Shown here: piece after piece, positions 34,516 to 47,523 of the stretch
How the letters are laid out: each line of letters starts with the position of its first letter
Position numbering within the stretch: the stretch's first letter is position 1
Origin: Dictyophora rubrovolvata
Lineage: Eukaryota; Basidiomycota; Agaricomycetes; Phallales; Phallaceae
DNA: 64,000 nucleotides
Direction: 5' to 3'
NCBI GenBank assembly: GCA_029959195.1
Contig: CP114117.1
Location: 2,294,001-2,358,000, forward strand
Notes under the pieces: generated by a model
Told to the model about the DNA's origin: nothing
The model's input: only the letters and a program-made list of their open reading frames with translations
The model's database searches: none
Made by a program: the position numbers and the translations under genes

Positions 34516-37500
34516 ATGGAAAGTTTCGACAATTATCGTGATACCGTTTCACAGTATGGTGCATCCGGTTTGGCCGATGATTCTGTATCTTTAGTTTCGG
34601 GATACACATCCAATACGCAAAGCCTTCCCCAGAGATTGGAAAGTTTGTCCCTGCACGAGGTCAAGGAGACCAATAACACCAGTGATAATCATGCGACTGA
34701 ACAAACCAGAGCACAGTCCGATTCTCGGATTCTAGATGAAGATTTCGATGGAGTTCTTGATGATTTGAAAGATGACGGCGGTATTGACTTACCGCCACAT
34801 GCATGCAGGTGAGGAGAACTTAAGCCTTGTCGATCTATCTTATGGCACTAACAGAGGTGTCACTATAACGCCACCATATACAGTTACTGCGGTATTCATT
34901 CCACCGCTTCGGTTGTAAAATGCTTGGTTTGCTCCAAATGGTTTTGTAATTCACGTGGCAACACCTCAGCCTCGCACATTGTTAACCACTTAGTGCGTGC
35001 CAAACACAAAGAAGTGGTCTTACATTCTGAAAGCCCGCTTGGTGAAACAACACCTGAATGCTATACTTGCGGGAACAAGAATGTTTTTATGCTGGGCTTC
35101 ATTCCCGCGAAGAGCGACTCTGTCGTCGTTCTCCTTTGCCGGTACGTTCTTTTAGCTGTGCTGCCCTCACTGCGCCACACATTTTAATAATATCATGGAG
35201 GCAACCGTGCGCTGCAATATCTAAAGAGATATCATGGAATACTTCTTTATGGGCACCTTTAATTGATGATCGCTCGTTCCTATCATGGCTAGTAAAACCG
35301 CCTAGCGAGGCTGAACAGTTGAGGTCTCGGCAGATCTCTTTCTCGCAAATCAACCGCCTAGAAGACTTGTGGAAGGAGCAGCCGAATGCAACTCTGGAAG
35401 ATTTGGAAAAACCCGGCGTTGATGACGAACCTCAGCCTATTTTATTAAAGTACTGTGTTTACTCTTTTCCGCCGACTTGGTTCACTTACTTCTAAAAGGT
35501 ATGAAGATGCTTATCAATACCAGAACATATTCGGCCCCTTAGTTAAGATTGAAGCTGACTACGACAAGCGATTAAAGGAGAGCCAGACGCAAACCGATAT
35601 CACAGTTCGATGGGACATGGGTCTCAATCACAAACGGGTTGCCTGGTTCATGATGCCTAAACTTGAAAGCGGGGAGGTTAGGCTTGCCGTTGGCGACGAG
35701 CTGAGACTTCGGTATTCTGGAGAATTACATAGTCCCTGGGAGGGTGTCGGTCATGTCATAAAGATTCCAAACAGTATGTTTGCCCGGTATTGCCGCTGAG
35801 CAAATTCCTATATTTATTGCTCATAACTTAGACGTATCTGACGAAATTGGTTTGGAATTGAGGAGAACCGAGGGTGTGCCCAACGAATGCACCCACGGAT
35901 TTTCCGCTGACTTTGTTTGGAAAAGTACAAGCTTTGATCGCATGCAGCTTGCTATGAAGACTTTCGCAGTAGACGAGAAGAGTGTCAGCGGTTATATTGT
36001 AAGATTCTACCTTTTTACCACCACGAATACGAGGGCTTGACTGGTTTTAATTGTTCACAGTATCATAAACTCTTAGGACATGAAGTGGAGCCACAAATAT
36101 TAAAGACTCAAATGCCCAAAAGGTTGCTTCCTTCCATAACTTTCTGAACTATATTGACTTGTTGAAGATTCTCTGCCCCTGGTCTTCCCGAACTCAACCA
36201 TTCTCAAATGTACGCCGTTAAAAGCGTTTTGCAAAAACCTCTGAGCTTGATCCAGGTAGTCGCTATTATCGTCTTTGCAGCTTGCTTTATGACTGAAGTT
36301 CTTGTCAGGGTCCTCCCGGAACGGGAAAAACGGTAACATCTGCGTCTATCGTTTACCATTTAGCCAAGATGAATCCCGGTCAAGTATTGGTCTGCGCTCC
36401 GTCCAATGTAGCTGTGGACCAATTAACTGAGAAGATACATGCCACCGGTCTCAAAGTTGTTCGACTGTCAGCAAAGTCTCGTGAAGCTTTAGACTCTTCG
36501 GTCTCTTTCTTGACGTTGCACCAACAAGTTGCAAATAACACTGCTCATGTCGAGCTCCAGAAACTCATTCAGTTGAAGAATGAACAAGGAGAGTTGAGCT
36601 CAAATGACGAACGGAAATACAAAACTTTGATCAGAGCCTGTGAGAAGGAAATCTTAAGTGCCGCGGATGTCCTATGTTGCACGTGCGTTGGAGCTGGTGA
36701 CCCGAGGCTAAGCAAATTCAAGTTTAGGACGGTTTTGATTGATGAAGCCACACAAGCAGCTGAACCAGGTGAGCTGTCTACGGCAGAACTATCATTAAAT
36801 TGATATTGGCCCGCTGACTCCAATGTTTTCGTTTGTATAGAATGTATGATCCCATTAATCCTTGGATGTAAACAGGTTGTTCTTGTTGGTGACCACCAGC
36901 AGCTAGGTCCAGTCATTATGAACAAAAAGGCTGCCAGGGCGGGTCTTACTCAGTCCCTTTTCGAACGCCTTGTCGTTCTCGGGAACAGACCAATTCGATT
37001 ACAGGTCCAGTATCGAATGCATCCTTGCTTGTCCGAGTTTCCCTCCAATATGCTTTATGAAGGGACGTTACAGAATGGTGTCACTGCACCTGAAAGGCTC
37101 CGGAAAAACGTCGACTTTCCATGGCCTTCTCCTGATACACCAATGTTTTTTTACCAGAACCTCGGTCAAGAAGAAATTTCTTCGAGTGGCACCTCTTTCC
37201 TAAACCGGTAAGGGTTGTCTGTATGATAAACCACTGTACCTCCTTAACGTTAACTTCTCTTAGAACCGAAGCATCAAACGTGGAGAAGATTGTTACGAAG
37301 TTTTTCAAATCGGGCGTTGTTCCGAGTCAAATAGGCATTGTAACTCCCTACGAGGGTCAGCGTTCCTATGTCGTCAATTACATGCAGTTCAATGGGTCTT
37401 TGAAGAAGGACTTGTACAAGGAAGTGGAAGTCGCAAGTGTGGATGCTTTTCAAGGAAGAGAAAAGGACTATATCATTCTCAGCTGTGTTCGCAGCAATGA

Positions 37501-38371
37501 ACACCAAGGCATTGGTTTTTTGAACGATCCTAGACGTTTGAATGTAGCTCTTACACGCGCCAAATACGGTGTGGTGATTCTTGGAAATCCTAAAGTCTTA
37601 AGCAAGGTTAGTCGCTATCCTATTCTCATCTTATTTGGTTTGTTTTGATGGAAAAATTTGCGATAGCACCCCTTATGGCATTATCTATTGACCCATTACA
37701 AAGAAAAAGGTTGCCTTGTTGAGGGACCACTCAGTAATCTGCAACCAAGTATGATTCAATTTAGTAAACCCAAACGATCGTTGATGAAATCAATGGAACA
37801 ATTCCGGCGCCACGAAGTTACTGCTAAAGAGGCAATGAGTCCTGCAGGGTTTTCAGATAGTGAGTATCGCTTTAGTTTCTTGCCAATTATTAACATTGTT
37901 CCAGGCCGTCGATCGGGCACGCCAAGTCGGTTTGATGCTAGTTTCTACCGTACACACGATCCGTTGGGCTATATTCCTTCCGATGTGCAGTCTCTTAGGT
38001 CTCAGGCGACTTATTCTTCTGGATTGCCAATGTTCGCCGGGGGCAATGGTCCTTTCAGTCAAAACGTACAACGCTCATCTGGTGCACCGAAACGTAGTAC
38101 ATATGGAAGCTATGCCAGCTCCATCATATCTCAAGATATTGGCAATGCGACGGAGACCGGTAGCGTAGCCGGCAGTGTTGTAACCTCTGAACGGATGGGA
38201 AGCATGGCATATTCCCAGTCTGATCGTCTTCGTCGTCGTCTTTCTTATTCTTCACTGGCTGGTGGCTCGGATCTAGGGTCTTCCTTCGATTACAAGAGTC
38301 AAGAAGATACTGGAGACGATGACGTCAAATCTCAATACGCCGGCACCCAATCGGGGCTGACAGTTTTCTAG
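34516..38371 (+). CDS. UPF1: ATP-dependent RNA helicase Upf1 (nonsense-mediated decay)
   Basis: Upf1 drives nonsense-mediated decay. Twelve exons fit the family: 34516-34808, 34884-35141, 35201-35449, 35499-35773, 35832-35998, 36061-36122, 36168-36255, 36309-36768, 36841-37207, 37264-37606, 37667-37859 and 37905-38371. The cysteine/histidine-rich CH domain begins [19 protein letters not shown] and includes [10 protein letters not shown] and [10 protein letters not shown]. Helicase motifs are GPPGTGKT (motif I, 36309-), DEATQAAEP (II), GDHQQLGPV (III), QYRMHP (IV), [10 protein letters not shown] (V) and [11 protein letters not shown] (VI), all intact. The C-terminal tail is serine-rich with several SQ/TQ pairs, as in Upf1 proteins phosphorylated by SMG1. 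No sign of truncation. Confidence 0.96.
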
Positions 38372-38661
38372 ACGTTCCTGAACTGGTTGTAGTGGGTGGT
38401 TGACTCAGTACTTAACAGATCAGGATCACGCGGATAAGTTCCTGCACATACTGGCAATTGATAACTCAGTCGTGGCAGAGAATCTTTACACACACATAGG
38501 AACGAATGGAAATGAACAGGAACCGCCGAACTTTCTTGACAAGTGACGTCAGCGCCGACGAAATGAATCTGCAATCTCGCGCAATTTGATCCTTTCACAT
38601 TGATGTTTAACTCCTTTTAAACTTGAACTTTGTTGATGGTCAAATGTAGCTCCCGTGTTGA
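38372..38661. terminator. Convergent 3' region of UPF1 and MTU1
   Basis: The two genes end 290 bp apart in convergent orientation. No gene lies between them. Confidence 0.4.
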
Positions 38662-40235
38662 TCACGTAGCTGACCCTGCAATAGTACCACACCCTAAACA
38701 CCAATCATTGTCCCACAATACCGCTATTTGTCCCGGTGCGACCCCTTTTTGAGGATCATCGAAAATAATTTTCACGATGTAACTAAATTTGTTATCAAAA
38801 TGCTTAATGTTCTGTTTTATTCAGCTAACGAAGATAAGCTGCGTTACCCTTTCTGATCGACAACGGCAGTGCATGGAACATCTGACATGAGATGCCGAAT
38901 TTGGACACGAAAACGACGAGGATTTAATATCTTGTAATCGCGCCAAATCCAATGCCAGTTATTAATCATTATTTCTGACGTAAAAAGGGAAGGATGATGT
39001 CTACATAATTTGAACGCATCAAAATCAAGTAATATTATACGGTGGAAACAACGTCCTTACTGTCCAGATACAACAATGAGACGGTTATTCTTGGGATCTT
39101 TCTGGGCCACAAACGTACGTTCAGGCAGGCCCGGGATTTTAGCACCCTGTCCTATGGTATATCTCCACAAGCCAGCATGACGACCGATGACTTTACCGTT
39201 TAGGTCTATAATCTCACCCGGTTTTGAAACAAGATATGAAGCTATGAAAGTTATTTTTTCAAGCTAAACATTCTGATTTTTAATCGGAACTTACATAGAA
39301 AGTCATTAAACTTCCGCCTCTCACCGACAAAACATAAGCCCATGCTTTCTTCCCTGTTCGCTGTCGGGAGATTACGTCGCTGTGCAATACCGCGCACTTC
39401 GCTCTTCAGTAGATAACCCAGTGGAAACAAGGTCTAAAGGTATCATTTAGAGGGAGGTTGCAAACTTAGAAACTCAGGGAAAACCGACCCTTGAAAGAGC
39501 ATTTTCGTGAATATACGATAGAAAATACGTTTGGTCCTTCCTTCGATCCCGCGCCCTGAACAATCTTGGCCGACCATTTTTCGATCGCGATATAGTTGCG
39601 TAATGACCAGTGGCAAGCCATGCATTTTCGTCGGACAAAAACACTCTATTAGCTAATGCACCAAATTTGATCTCTCTGTTGCACCACACATCTGGGTTAG
39701 GTGTCAAATACCCGCCCTGCCAGTCGTTGAGAGCGGGTTCAAATACATTCGTCCAATAAATGGTAGAAAAGTCGACCTGTAGAGGAGAAGAGAATTCAGC
39801 ACAAATTGGGAATGACAAAGCTATCATTACTTACAAGTTCACATGGTATACCCAAGATTTTACAAACTCGCTGAACGTCCTCCCAGTCTTTTTCCCATTC
39901 ACACCCTATATCTGAGCCTGACTCGTCCCTTGTGTCCCAGTTTTTCATGTAAATAGCAGAAAGATCATAATCCTGTGTGATCTTTCAGTCGGGTTTTCTT
40001 GCTGTTCCATAAACATATAGCAACCTTTTCAGATAGTTTTAAAGCAGCCACTGATGAATCCACACCGCCAGACATCGCTATGACAACTGAAACATATTCA
40101 GATATTAGCATGAAGGACATTTAAGAGAACAGACAATATACCTTTATCTCCCTTTTCAGGGGCTGTTTTCAAGAATCTACGATCATGGTGTTGGACTCGG
40201 AAGTTTCGCGCTCGTCGACAGAAAGGTCTAATCAT
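38662..40235 (-). CDS. MTU1: Mitochondrial tRNA-specific 2-thiouridylase
   Basis: The enzyme (MnmA/TrmU family; Slm3 in yeast) places sulfur at C2 of the wobble uridine in mitochondrial tRNAs. Start ATG 40235 gives an arginine-rich presequence ([20 protein letters not shown]), consistent with import. The PP-loop ATPase motif is [13 protein letters not shown], split from the start by an intron. The two catalytic cysteines are visible in [15 protein letters not shown] and [13 protein letters not shown]. Other family blocks are [15 protein letters not shown] and the C-terminal [20 protein letters not shown]. The stop is at 38662 after SAT. It has at least five introns. It shares a 235-bp divergent promoter with the Irs4-like gene. 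Confidence 0.93.
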
Positions 40236-40470
40236 TTTAGGTTGTGATATATTCAAGGATCGATTTTGAGATATCTAGTATATTGAACTCTAGACATTCT
40301 GTCGCATTTTCAAGTTTCGTGTCCAGGCCTTTTAGGCGCCGAATTTAGATGCCGGACTCCGTTGGTTGGCAGTGCCAGACCTTGTCCAGCGACAAGAACA
40401 TCGTCACAGAAAACAACACAGTGCCAGACATTTTCTGGTGAGGCAACAGCGCCTTACATTGTCAAGTGTC

Positions 40471-41966
40471 ATGGCTCCCTCAGCAGCTCTTCAGGCAAAA
40501 ATCGCAGCTTTTGAGAATTTGTCTTCTCCTACGAAGTTGACTGGTGCGTCCCGCCCTGTACCGTCACCGCTGCAGCACCAGAGGTCGTACACGCCAAAGG
40601 ACACACATGAACCCCACATACTCGATACCGATCCAATGTCACCGACAGCAGACTCGCTGGAGTCCATTCTTCCTCTAAAGCCATCGCTCAATCCTCCTCG
40701 ATCCTCTTCACCACCCATCCTCGGCCGAAAGTCCTCTTTAATTGACTTCAGCGAACTATCCGCTTCTCCGAAACCTATGAAAGGAGTTTTCCTACCTCCA
40801 ACCGAAACAGGTTCTACTTCTTCCAGCTCAAATTTGGATACTTTTCAAAGGCCTCAGTTACCCCCTAGGTTAAGCCCCGTAATTCCTTCTCTGCCTCCGC
40901 GGAAACCATCTCAGAACTCTCTAAGGAATTCGCCTCCCTCAAAGGTCATGGGGCCTACACCGCCTGTCCGATCGTCTCCCATATCCATTGCTTCCTCTAA
41001 ACTAATCCATTCCGAATCGCTACTTGATCTTCGAGATCCAATGCATCACGCCTCAAACTCGTCTAAAGGTTCCGGGCGACATTTACCAGCATCGTCTATC
41101 TCGTCTTTTCAGTCTGTATCCTTGTCATCTACTGGTACAGGTACGACCGAAGATAGCCTAGATGGTTCTTACGAAGCCGTCAGTTCCACAGTGGCCACAA
41201 GCTTGGTTTCACCGGAAAGCCCCATTTCTCCCGCCGACACGTTGGCTTCCAAAAAATCAATAGTTTCTCTGGAAAAATTCAACTTGAATAATTCAACTTC
41301 CGTACGATCATCCTCTTCTCTTACTCGCCGTAGACCACCCCCACCCCCACCCCCGAAACCTGCAACGCTGACTCGGGAAGCACACCAGTCATCCTTAAAA
41401 CCTTCAATTAACAGTGCCCTGTCAAGGCCTGTTCCAATTCCGATAAATTTCCAAAGGCGCTATAATGCGTTGTTTGATCACCATGCCTCCCTTTCTCAGA
41501 AGGGTCATTCTACTTCTGGTTGGCGGGGTTCCTCGTTGGATCTTTTGACTGGGATAGATATCGACGATTTACATGACCTTCAAAAAAGTGCAAAGTTGGA
41601 CGGCTATCTGGTTAGACCTATTTGGGTGTGTTCCAAACTTCCCAAATCACAACTTCGGGAAATATGGTGCGTTATTTAGCCATTCTTTTTGTCCAAAATC
41701 CACCGATCAATGATCCTGTCATTATCTCTCGCAGGAATGAATGTGATCCAAATCATACTGGTTCTCTGGATAGGGAGGGTTTTGCCCTGGGAATGTGGCG
41801 AATAGACGAAGCACTGCGCATCTCTCAACAGTCCAGGATGCTTTCGAACATGAAAAAACCGAGTTTTCTGCAGTCTGTACCACTCCCGCCCCTTCCAGAT
41901 AGAGATTCAAGCCTTACTTACACACCACGACCGCCTCATTCAAGGCAAAGATATATAAAACAGTAG
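40471..41966 (+). CDS. EH-domain protein similar to Irs4/Tax4
   Basis: The C-terminal 140 residues form an EH (Eps15 homology) domain: FQRRYNALFDHH, then LDGYLVRPIWVCSKLPKSQLREIW, spliced over a 68-nt intron (41667-41734) to NECDPNHTGSLDREGFALGMWRIDEAL, which has an EF-hand-like calcium loop. In yeast Irs4 and Tax4 regulate phosphatidylinositol-4,5-bisphosphate levels and rDNA silencing through this domain type. The N-terminal 300 residues are serine/proline-rich with a proline run (RRPPPPPPPKPA). I start at ATG 40471 (MAPSAALQAKIAAFENL); the frame is open farther upstream but offers no ATG. The last residues after the EH domain are not conserved. Confidence 0.8.
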
Positions 41967-42192
41967 GGTGCTCATTATTTGAGCTCTTATGTTCCCTACA
42001 CCCCTACACCCCTACACCCCATTTCCCACGAACATTTATTGATATCTCACGGAAGACCACTGTGTCTATCGACAAATTCGCACCAATACAAATCACAAGT
42101 TTGCGCATCATTATCAGCCCCGGAAAGTGTATACGTGGTTATCTTTGATTATGAAAAAATTGGAAAGGTGTATCGTGATGCTTGACTCTGAA
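41967..42192. other. Convergent spacer with CCCCTACA repeat
   Basis: The spacer between the Irs4-like gene and ATG9 holds three tandem CCCCTACA units at about 41997-42022. It is otherwise featureless. Confidence 0.5.
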
Positions 42193-45100
42193 TTATAATA
42201 CTGGTCGTCCTTTTTCGTAAATTTGGGCAAGGAGGCCCATAACACCACCATCGTCTAGCAGTTCGTCTTCATGTTGTTCTGACCCAAGTGGGAGGAATGG
42301 TTTATTCGGCCTTTGCATCTTGATATCGTCGACGTATGAATCACCAAGTTCACTATCTATACCTCCATCAGAAGCCCGGTTTTCATTGAGAATGGCCGCA
42401 GAGAATGAGGTTGATTGAACAGGCGTTGGATCATTGTCACTCCGGGTAGATGCAACCGTCTGGCTGTACTTTGCTCTTGCCATGCTTCGTTGAAAGGCTT
42501 TATCGTACTCCTGAGCTCGGGCTGCAACAAACGTATCCCTGTCTTTGAACCGATAGTGAAGTCCTGTCATATTGCCAGGCCGTCGTTGATGCAGGCCAGG
42601 GGGTAATTCAAAGCCATAGTCCGCCATTTTGCTCAAATAAAGTGACCCTGTAGGATCAGTCGGGTTCCACTGGGGGTTTGCAGCCTAAATTAAAGCCATT
42701 AATGCAGTCACACTATGTTAGATCTTAAGCTGCCTACCTTGAAATTCAAAAAAGACTTCTCCATCTTCCCTTCCTTAGACATAAAGCGGTCTTCAGTGGG
42801 TTCAGCGGGTGCACCGTACTTGCATAAGTTTAGTCAGACATTTTTTAGTATAAAGAACGAGTCATCAACCTTGATATTTCCATGTCGTTTGAAATCAAAG
42901 ACGGCGAAACTACAGACGTAGTCCAAACCGTCCACATGCAGGGAAAATTCTCGAAAGAAATCGACGACGGCTGGTGCACAAGGGGGAAGCGAATACCAAA
43001 GTATGAAAGGCGTCAAGACAACGGAGAGCAGCTCCTGGGCAAAAATTACTACTTTCATTTGAAATAGTTTACCGAACTGTCTGTGAACCTACAATGGAAT
43101 TTTAGGCTTTCAAAGCAGCGAATTGTAAGCTGTACGTACGCTCTGTGAATGCAACTTCCCTTTCCATTCCTCCGGCATGTAATGAGTATAGTGAATTACT
43201 TCCGTCATGAGCAGTTCAGGATCAAAAACTCTATTGTCCTCCGGGATCATACCTCGCGAGACTGCAAGGATTGAACCAAAAACGCCGAGATAGAACAGCA
43301 CAGTCCTATGAGGGGTTATTTCAAACCCGAGGAACAGATCTGGATCGATAACGGAAGCAAGCAATAGAACAGCTGCAAAGGAGCCAGCAACGAACGCCAC
43401 AAATCTAGCTCAACGCGAATCAAGTCCAGTGAGAATGCGTTAAAGGCTTTGACATACCTCATTAAAATGGTCAGCTTTTCATTTGGGAACTGTCCAATGT
43501 ACATGCTGGCAGCAGGATATGACTCTGCAAGCCGACGGGCGAAATAATGAGGTAGCTCGTTGAATTCACGGAATTTCCACTCCGCAAGCAGAGTATACTT
43601 TCGGCCACTCAACGATGAGGGATTCTTATGATATTCCTGATATAAAAGGGGGAAGACCCGTGAAGAAATACACGTCTTGAATGAAGACAAATTACCTCGA
43701 AATAACGGAAGAAGGAATGGATGAGGAGGTAGGGCACGATGAAGGGGACCGCAATTGCATTGATAATACCCATGAAAATAAATCGCCGTCGAAGGCTATG
43801 GAAGGGGTGATGATTAACAAGTTCGTAATGTAATTGTGATACATACTGTTCAATGAGAACTTTCCTATTCCTTGAATTTAGAAAAGCACGATTGACCCGT
43901 CCCGATTTATCAAAAAGCCATTCCATTAGACAGAAACGCAGGTTCCACTCCAACGCTTGAGTGAGTGTTTCACTCTTACCTTCTCCATGAATACTTCCGC
44001 CCCCATGCGTATTCAAAAGCCGGGCAACGAACTTGGGAATGGGAGAACGTAAATCCAGAAGCTCTTTGTTGAACAAGGCTATTAAATAATTTTCTTGACG
44101 CATGATGCGATTCGCCACATCATGTGCATCCAATTTGGCAGTTAATGGAGAAAAACCCGGGTTTGACTCCGCAACCGATGAGAGGGCTGTCACAGGATTC
44201 TTATCTCTTATAGCTCCAATTCGACGAACAATCTCGGGCCATGAAATGGTTTGAATATCGGCCTACAGAGGAAGTAAAATTAGCCTTCTTGATGAAACAA
44301 ATTATGAAGCGTCTTACGTCTGGTACTTCTAACAAGTAGGTAAAAAATCGATACATGTCGACTAACCGTCGTACATGGAAGATAAACTGTATTACCTGCC
44401 ATATGTAGAAAGCACCAAAGCAAAGAAAGCATAATAATGTAAAGCCAGAAAACCTGAAGGATGAAGATACCAGAAAAGTGGTTAGAATGATTAGAGTCAT
44501 GTAGAATAATTTCGAGCTTACTTGGTTAAACAGCGATCTATTATGGTGTCCGAAAGCCGAGACATCTCATGACGACCATGTCGTAGTCGAGAGTAATCAA
44601 CACATCCCAATAAAAAGGTTGAAAATGATACTACAAATCCCACTGTCCTAATATATATCAAGTGAGAAGACTTGTCATATTGATATGGACTACTTAAACA
44701 AACAGAAGGTTTAAGCCTCGTGAAAGGGCAATGCAATAAATTCCTCTGCCTTCGTAGTACGAGTAGACGTCTTGGAGGAACACGTCGATATTATAAACAT
44801 TGATCCAATTCCAAAGGGCCTTCTCGTACCCGTCCAAACCCTTTCGGATCGGAGTCTGCCTCGAGGTCTGCGTCTGCGTGGCTGCATCTGCTTCCGGAGG
44901 TTTCCGCGGCAGTGAAGGTCGAATTGGGTGGGATGTGGGAAGGATAGGATTGGGTCTAGGATTAGGATTAGAAGAGCGTGAAGGTCGCGAAGGTCGCGAT
45001 GACCGCGAAGTTGAACGCTGAACAGATTTCGATCGAGTGGCGACCTCTAACAGGAGACTCTGGGGTACCTCATCATCCGAAGATCTATCGTCGCTGTCTT

Positions 45101-45335
45101 TGAGGCCAATATCTCTGTTTTGCGCATTGGGACCTATGGGAGATTTAGAAGTGGAAGCAATATTTGCCATATGGTGAGAGGCAGGTAATTCTGCGCTTTC
45201 GTCCTCTTCTAATAGTGATGCGGCGTCATAGCCTTGAAATTGACGTCCTATGGGATTTAACATGCCAAGGAATGCTCTCGACGCTGCTGGAGAGCGATAA
45301 CTCGACCCCCCCATTGATTGGGATGTTCCATACAT
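42193..45335 (-). CDS. ATG9: Autophagy-related protein 9, lipid scramblase
   Basis: Atg9 is the multispanning membrane protein of Golgi-derived vesicles that seed the autophagosome and scramble lipids. Start ATG 45335 ([10 protein letters not shown]) opens a disordered serine/arginine-rich N-terminus of about 190 residues. The conserved core begins near 44800 with [20 protein letters not shown] and [14 protein letters not shown], then TM segments ([17 protein letters not shown] and [18 protein letters not shown]). Later come [35 protein letters not shown] and [21 protein letters not shown], all typical of Atg9. The C-terminal exon (42193-42636) has [10 protein letters not shown] and an acidic tail ending EKGRPVL. 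About nine introns; exon ends are partly approximate. Confidence 0.93.
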
Positions 45336-45542
45336 TGAGCTGAAGCACAAGGTGCACGGCTTCAAGGATAAGCTCGACGATTACATAAGCAAGTATGCAG
45401 TTACGTATGGAATATTCTCCTATTTATTCTCCTATTTCTCCTTAAGACAAGATGACATACATGAAATAAAAGACCCTATTCATCCTGGAAAAAGATACGC
45501 AGAACCCGCCCAAAAATCTTCAACCCCGACTCAATTGTTTGG
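45336..45542. other. Short spacer upstream of ATG9
   Basis: This region holds the ATG9 promoter and the 3' flank of the aminotransferase on the same strand. Nothing else is seen. Confidence 0.4.
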
Positions 45543-47301
45543 TCAGTTCCAACAAACGTCATTCGGAAATAAGGCCTCTAGAATACGTTGAGGAGTTTGC
45601 TGGTAAATCAAACTGAAAAGGCTTACATCTAAGATATGGTCGTTTGCTTCCTCGTTCTTGTACCCGTCCGTAACTTGCATGGCAAACAAAGCTCCGGGCA
45701 TGACCAGAAGGTTGTTCTGAAGACATTTTTTGAAAAGCTCCTCCAATAGCTCCTTGCAGTTAGTCCTTGGAGATGCTAGACCTCCGGAATTTGAAGACAC
45801 AAACCGCTTATGACGTTCTATATGAACTTTGACCCAAAAAAACATCCCTGAAGTAGGTAGCGTCGCACTGGCGTAACCAGTTGTAAAGACCTCCCGCCGG
45901 AAAACTTCCATAAAGAAATTTCTCCTTCTTTCGTATTCATTTCGCACGCCCCAAACCCATAGAAGATAGCCATTGATACCCCATCCTTTTTCTCCGAGCA
46001 CTTCCGACATTAGAGATTGCCCGAGACCATTGGGATGCTGAGTACTGTTATCTATCAAGATTTCTAGTTTATTCATGAACAGCGTATTGCAGGTGATCCA
46101 TCCAATGCGCATGTTCGGAGCAAATGTCTTACTAAAGCTATAACCGGCGAATGAGATAAAAAGAAGGTAATCGATGTGATTGGCAGTCGAACGTACGAAT
46201 CGCAGCGTATAACACGACCGTCTATATCAAGGGATAAGAATGAAGGAACTGCATTTCTGACAAAATCAGAGATGAGTTCAGGCACTTCGTTCTCTTGTGG
46301 TTTACTGGGCAATGGCACAATATCTTTGTTATAATGCAAGAAATAGTAAGGGTCTGTGTTTGAAAACAAAGTCAATATTCTATATAGTTACATGCGTAGT
46401 AATTGAATTACCGTCTTCCATAATAACAATATCAAATTTCTGTGCAAGCGCGTAAATGGCCCGACGCCGTTCCGAAGATAAAGTAGCACCAGTGGGATTT
46501 TGACCGGTGCTTCACGTTATGCCATTGAGAACGTTGATTGTAAAAGAGAGAGAGAGAAGAAAACCTGAAGGCAGCCCAGACACTTACGGTATGCAGTAAA
46601 GGACATGGGGCCTAGGGCCCCGAGTCCCATCCCAATTAACTAAGATATTCTCCATATCTTCAGGAATCAAACCAAATTCGTCAATCTTCACCGGCTGCCA
46701 CTTCACCCCCTGAGACAGGGGAGAGTTTGTCAAACCACAGAATGAGTACTCCTCGACTAGAAAAGTATCACCAGGAGAACCAAGTAGGCGAAATGTCTTG
46801 GTAACAGCATCAGCATTTCCTAACGTAATAACAATACCACGGGCTGTGGGGCGGGGGGTATGTAGAATGTCATTCAAAGCAGATAATTGTTGCCTCAAAG
46901 TATCCAAACCCAAACCGGTACCGTACTGCATAGCTATAGAAAGCGGGATGACGGATTTACCCGGTTCACTGTAGGTGCTCAATGTCTGTGTCATGGCAGT
47001 GGAATCCATCCATGATGAAACAGAGCCCAGGGTGGATAATGCTGGAATGTGATAATCGATCTGCGAAAACGGATACAGGAGGTAGTGTGGGTCACCTAAT
47101 CAAGTCGAGGTTACGACGGTATAAGTGATGAGTGGCAGTGAGTATGGGAATGACAGAACCATTGGCAAGAGATGTTAGATTTGGTATGTCCTGGATAGAT
47201 CGGAAAAAAACCTTCATCATGTTTGGCAATCGATTCTGGGCCTCCTGAGATAAATGATGGTACAGATGCTGGTAATCACTTGCAGCGTTTACATTGGCCA
47301 T
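45543..47301 (-). CDS. Aro8-type aminotransferase (PLP fold type I)
   Basis: The protein belongs to the fold-type-I aminotransferases that act on aromatic amino acids, kynurenine or 2-aminoadipate. Start ATG 47301 (MANVNAASDYQHLYHHLS). An intron joins SLANG to DPHYLLYPFSQIDYHIPAL. The cofactor-binding core has CGQNPTGATLSSERRRAIY, DDPYYFLHY and, across a splice site, CDSFSKTFAPNMRIGW with the PLP lysine (about 46120-46210). The end reads LEALFPNDVCWN, stop at 45543. The closest known types are yeast Aro8 and fungal kynurenine aminotransferases; the exact substrate cannot be fixed. Its 222-bp promoter region is shared with GCD7. Confidence 0.87.
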
Positions 47302-47523
47302 ACTCCTACAGCTTGTTCAGCAAATCTCCATTGGAATCGAATTAAAACATACTTCTTTCCAACTATGAGTACGACAGAAAGAATGACTCGTGCTGATTAG
47401 ACATTTGCGAATTCGGTTCCGTCCACGCGTTATGTGTTTATACGTTACGCGTTACGCGTTACATGTTACGCAAATTACGTATCGAGTCAAAGCCTCGTTC
47501 CTCAAAATCGACGTTGACTGCCA
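47302..47523. promoter_or_regulatory. Divergent promoter with three ACGCGT boxes
   Basis: The 222 bp between the aminotransferase and GCD7 start codons contain ACGCGT at 47425-47430, 47447-47452 and 47454-47459, the last two as part of a GTTACGC repeat. In fungi ACGCGT is the MluI cell-cycle box bound by MBF (Mbp1/Swi6). Confidence 0.55.

Noticed and set aside
41997-42022. CCCCTACA repeats resembling telomere DNA
   Set aside because: Only three units, not the TTAGGG type of basidiomycete telomeres, and located between two intact genes.
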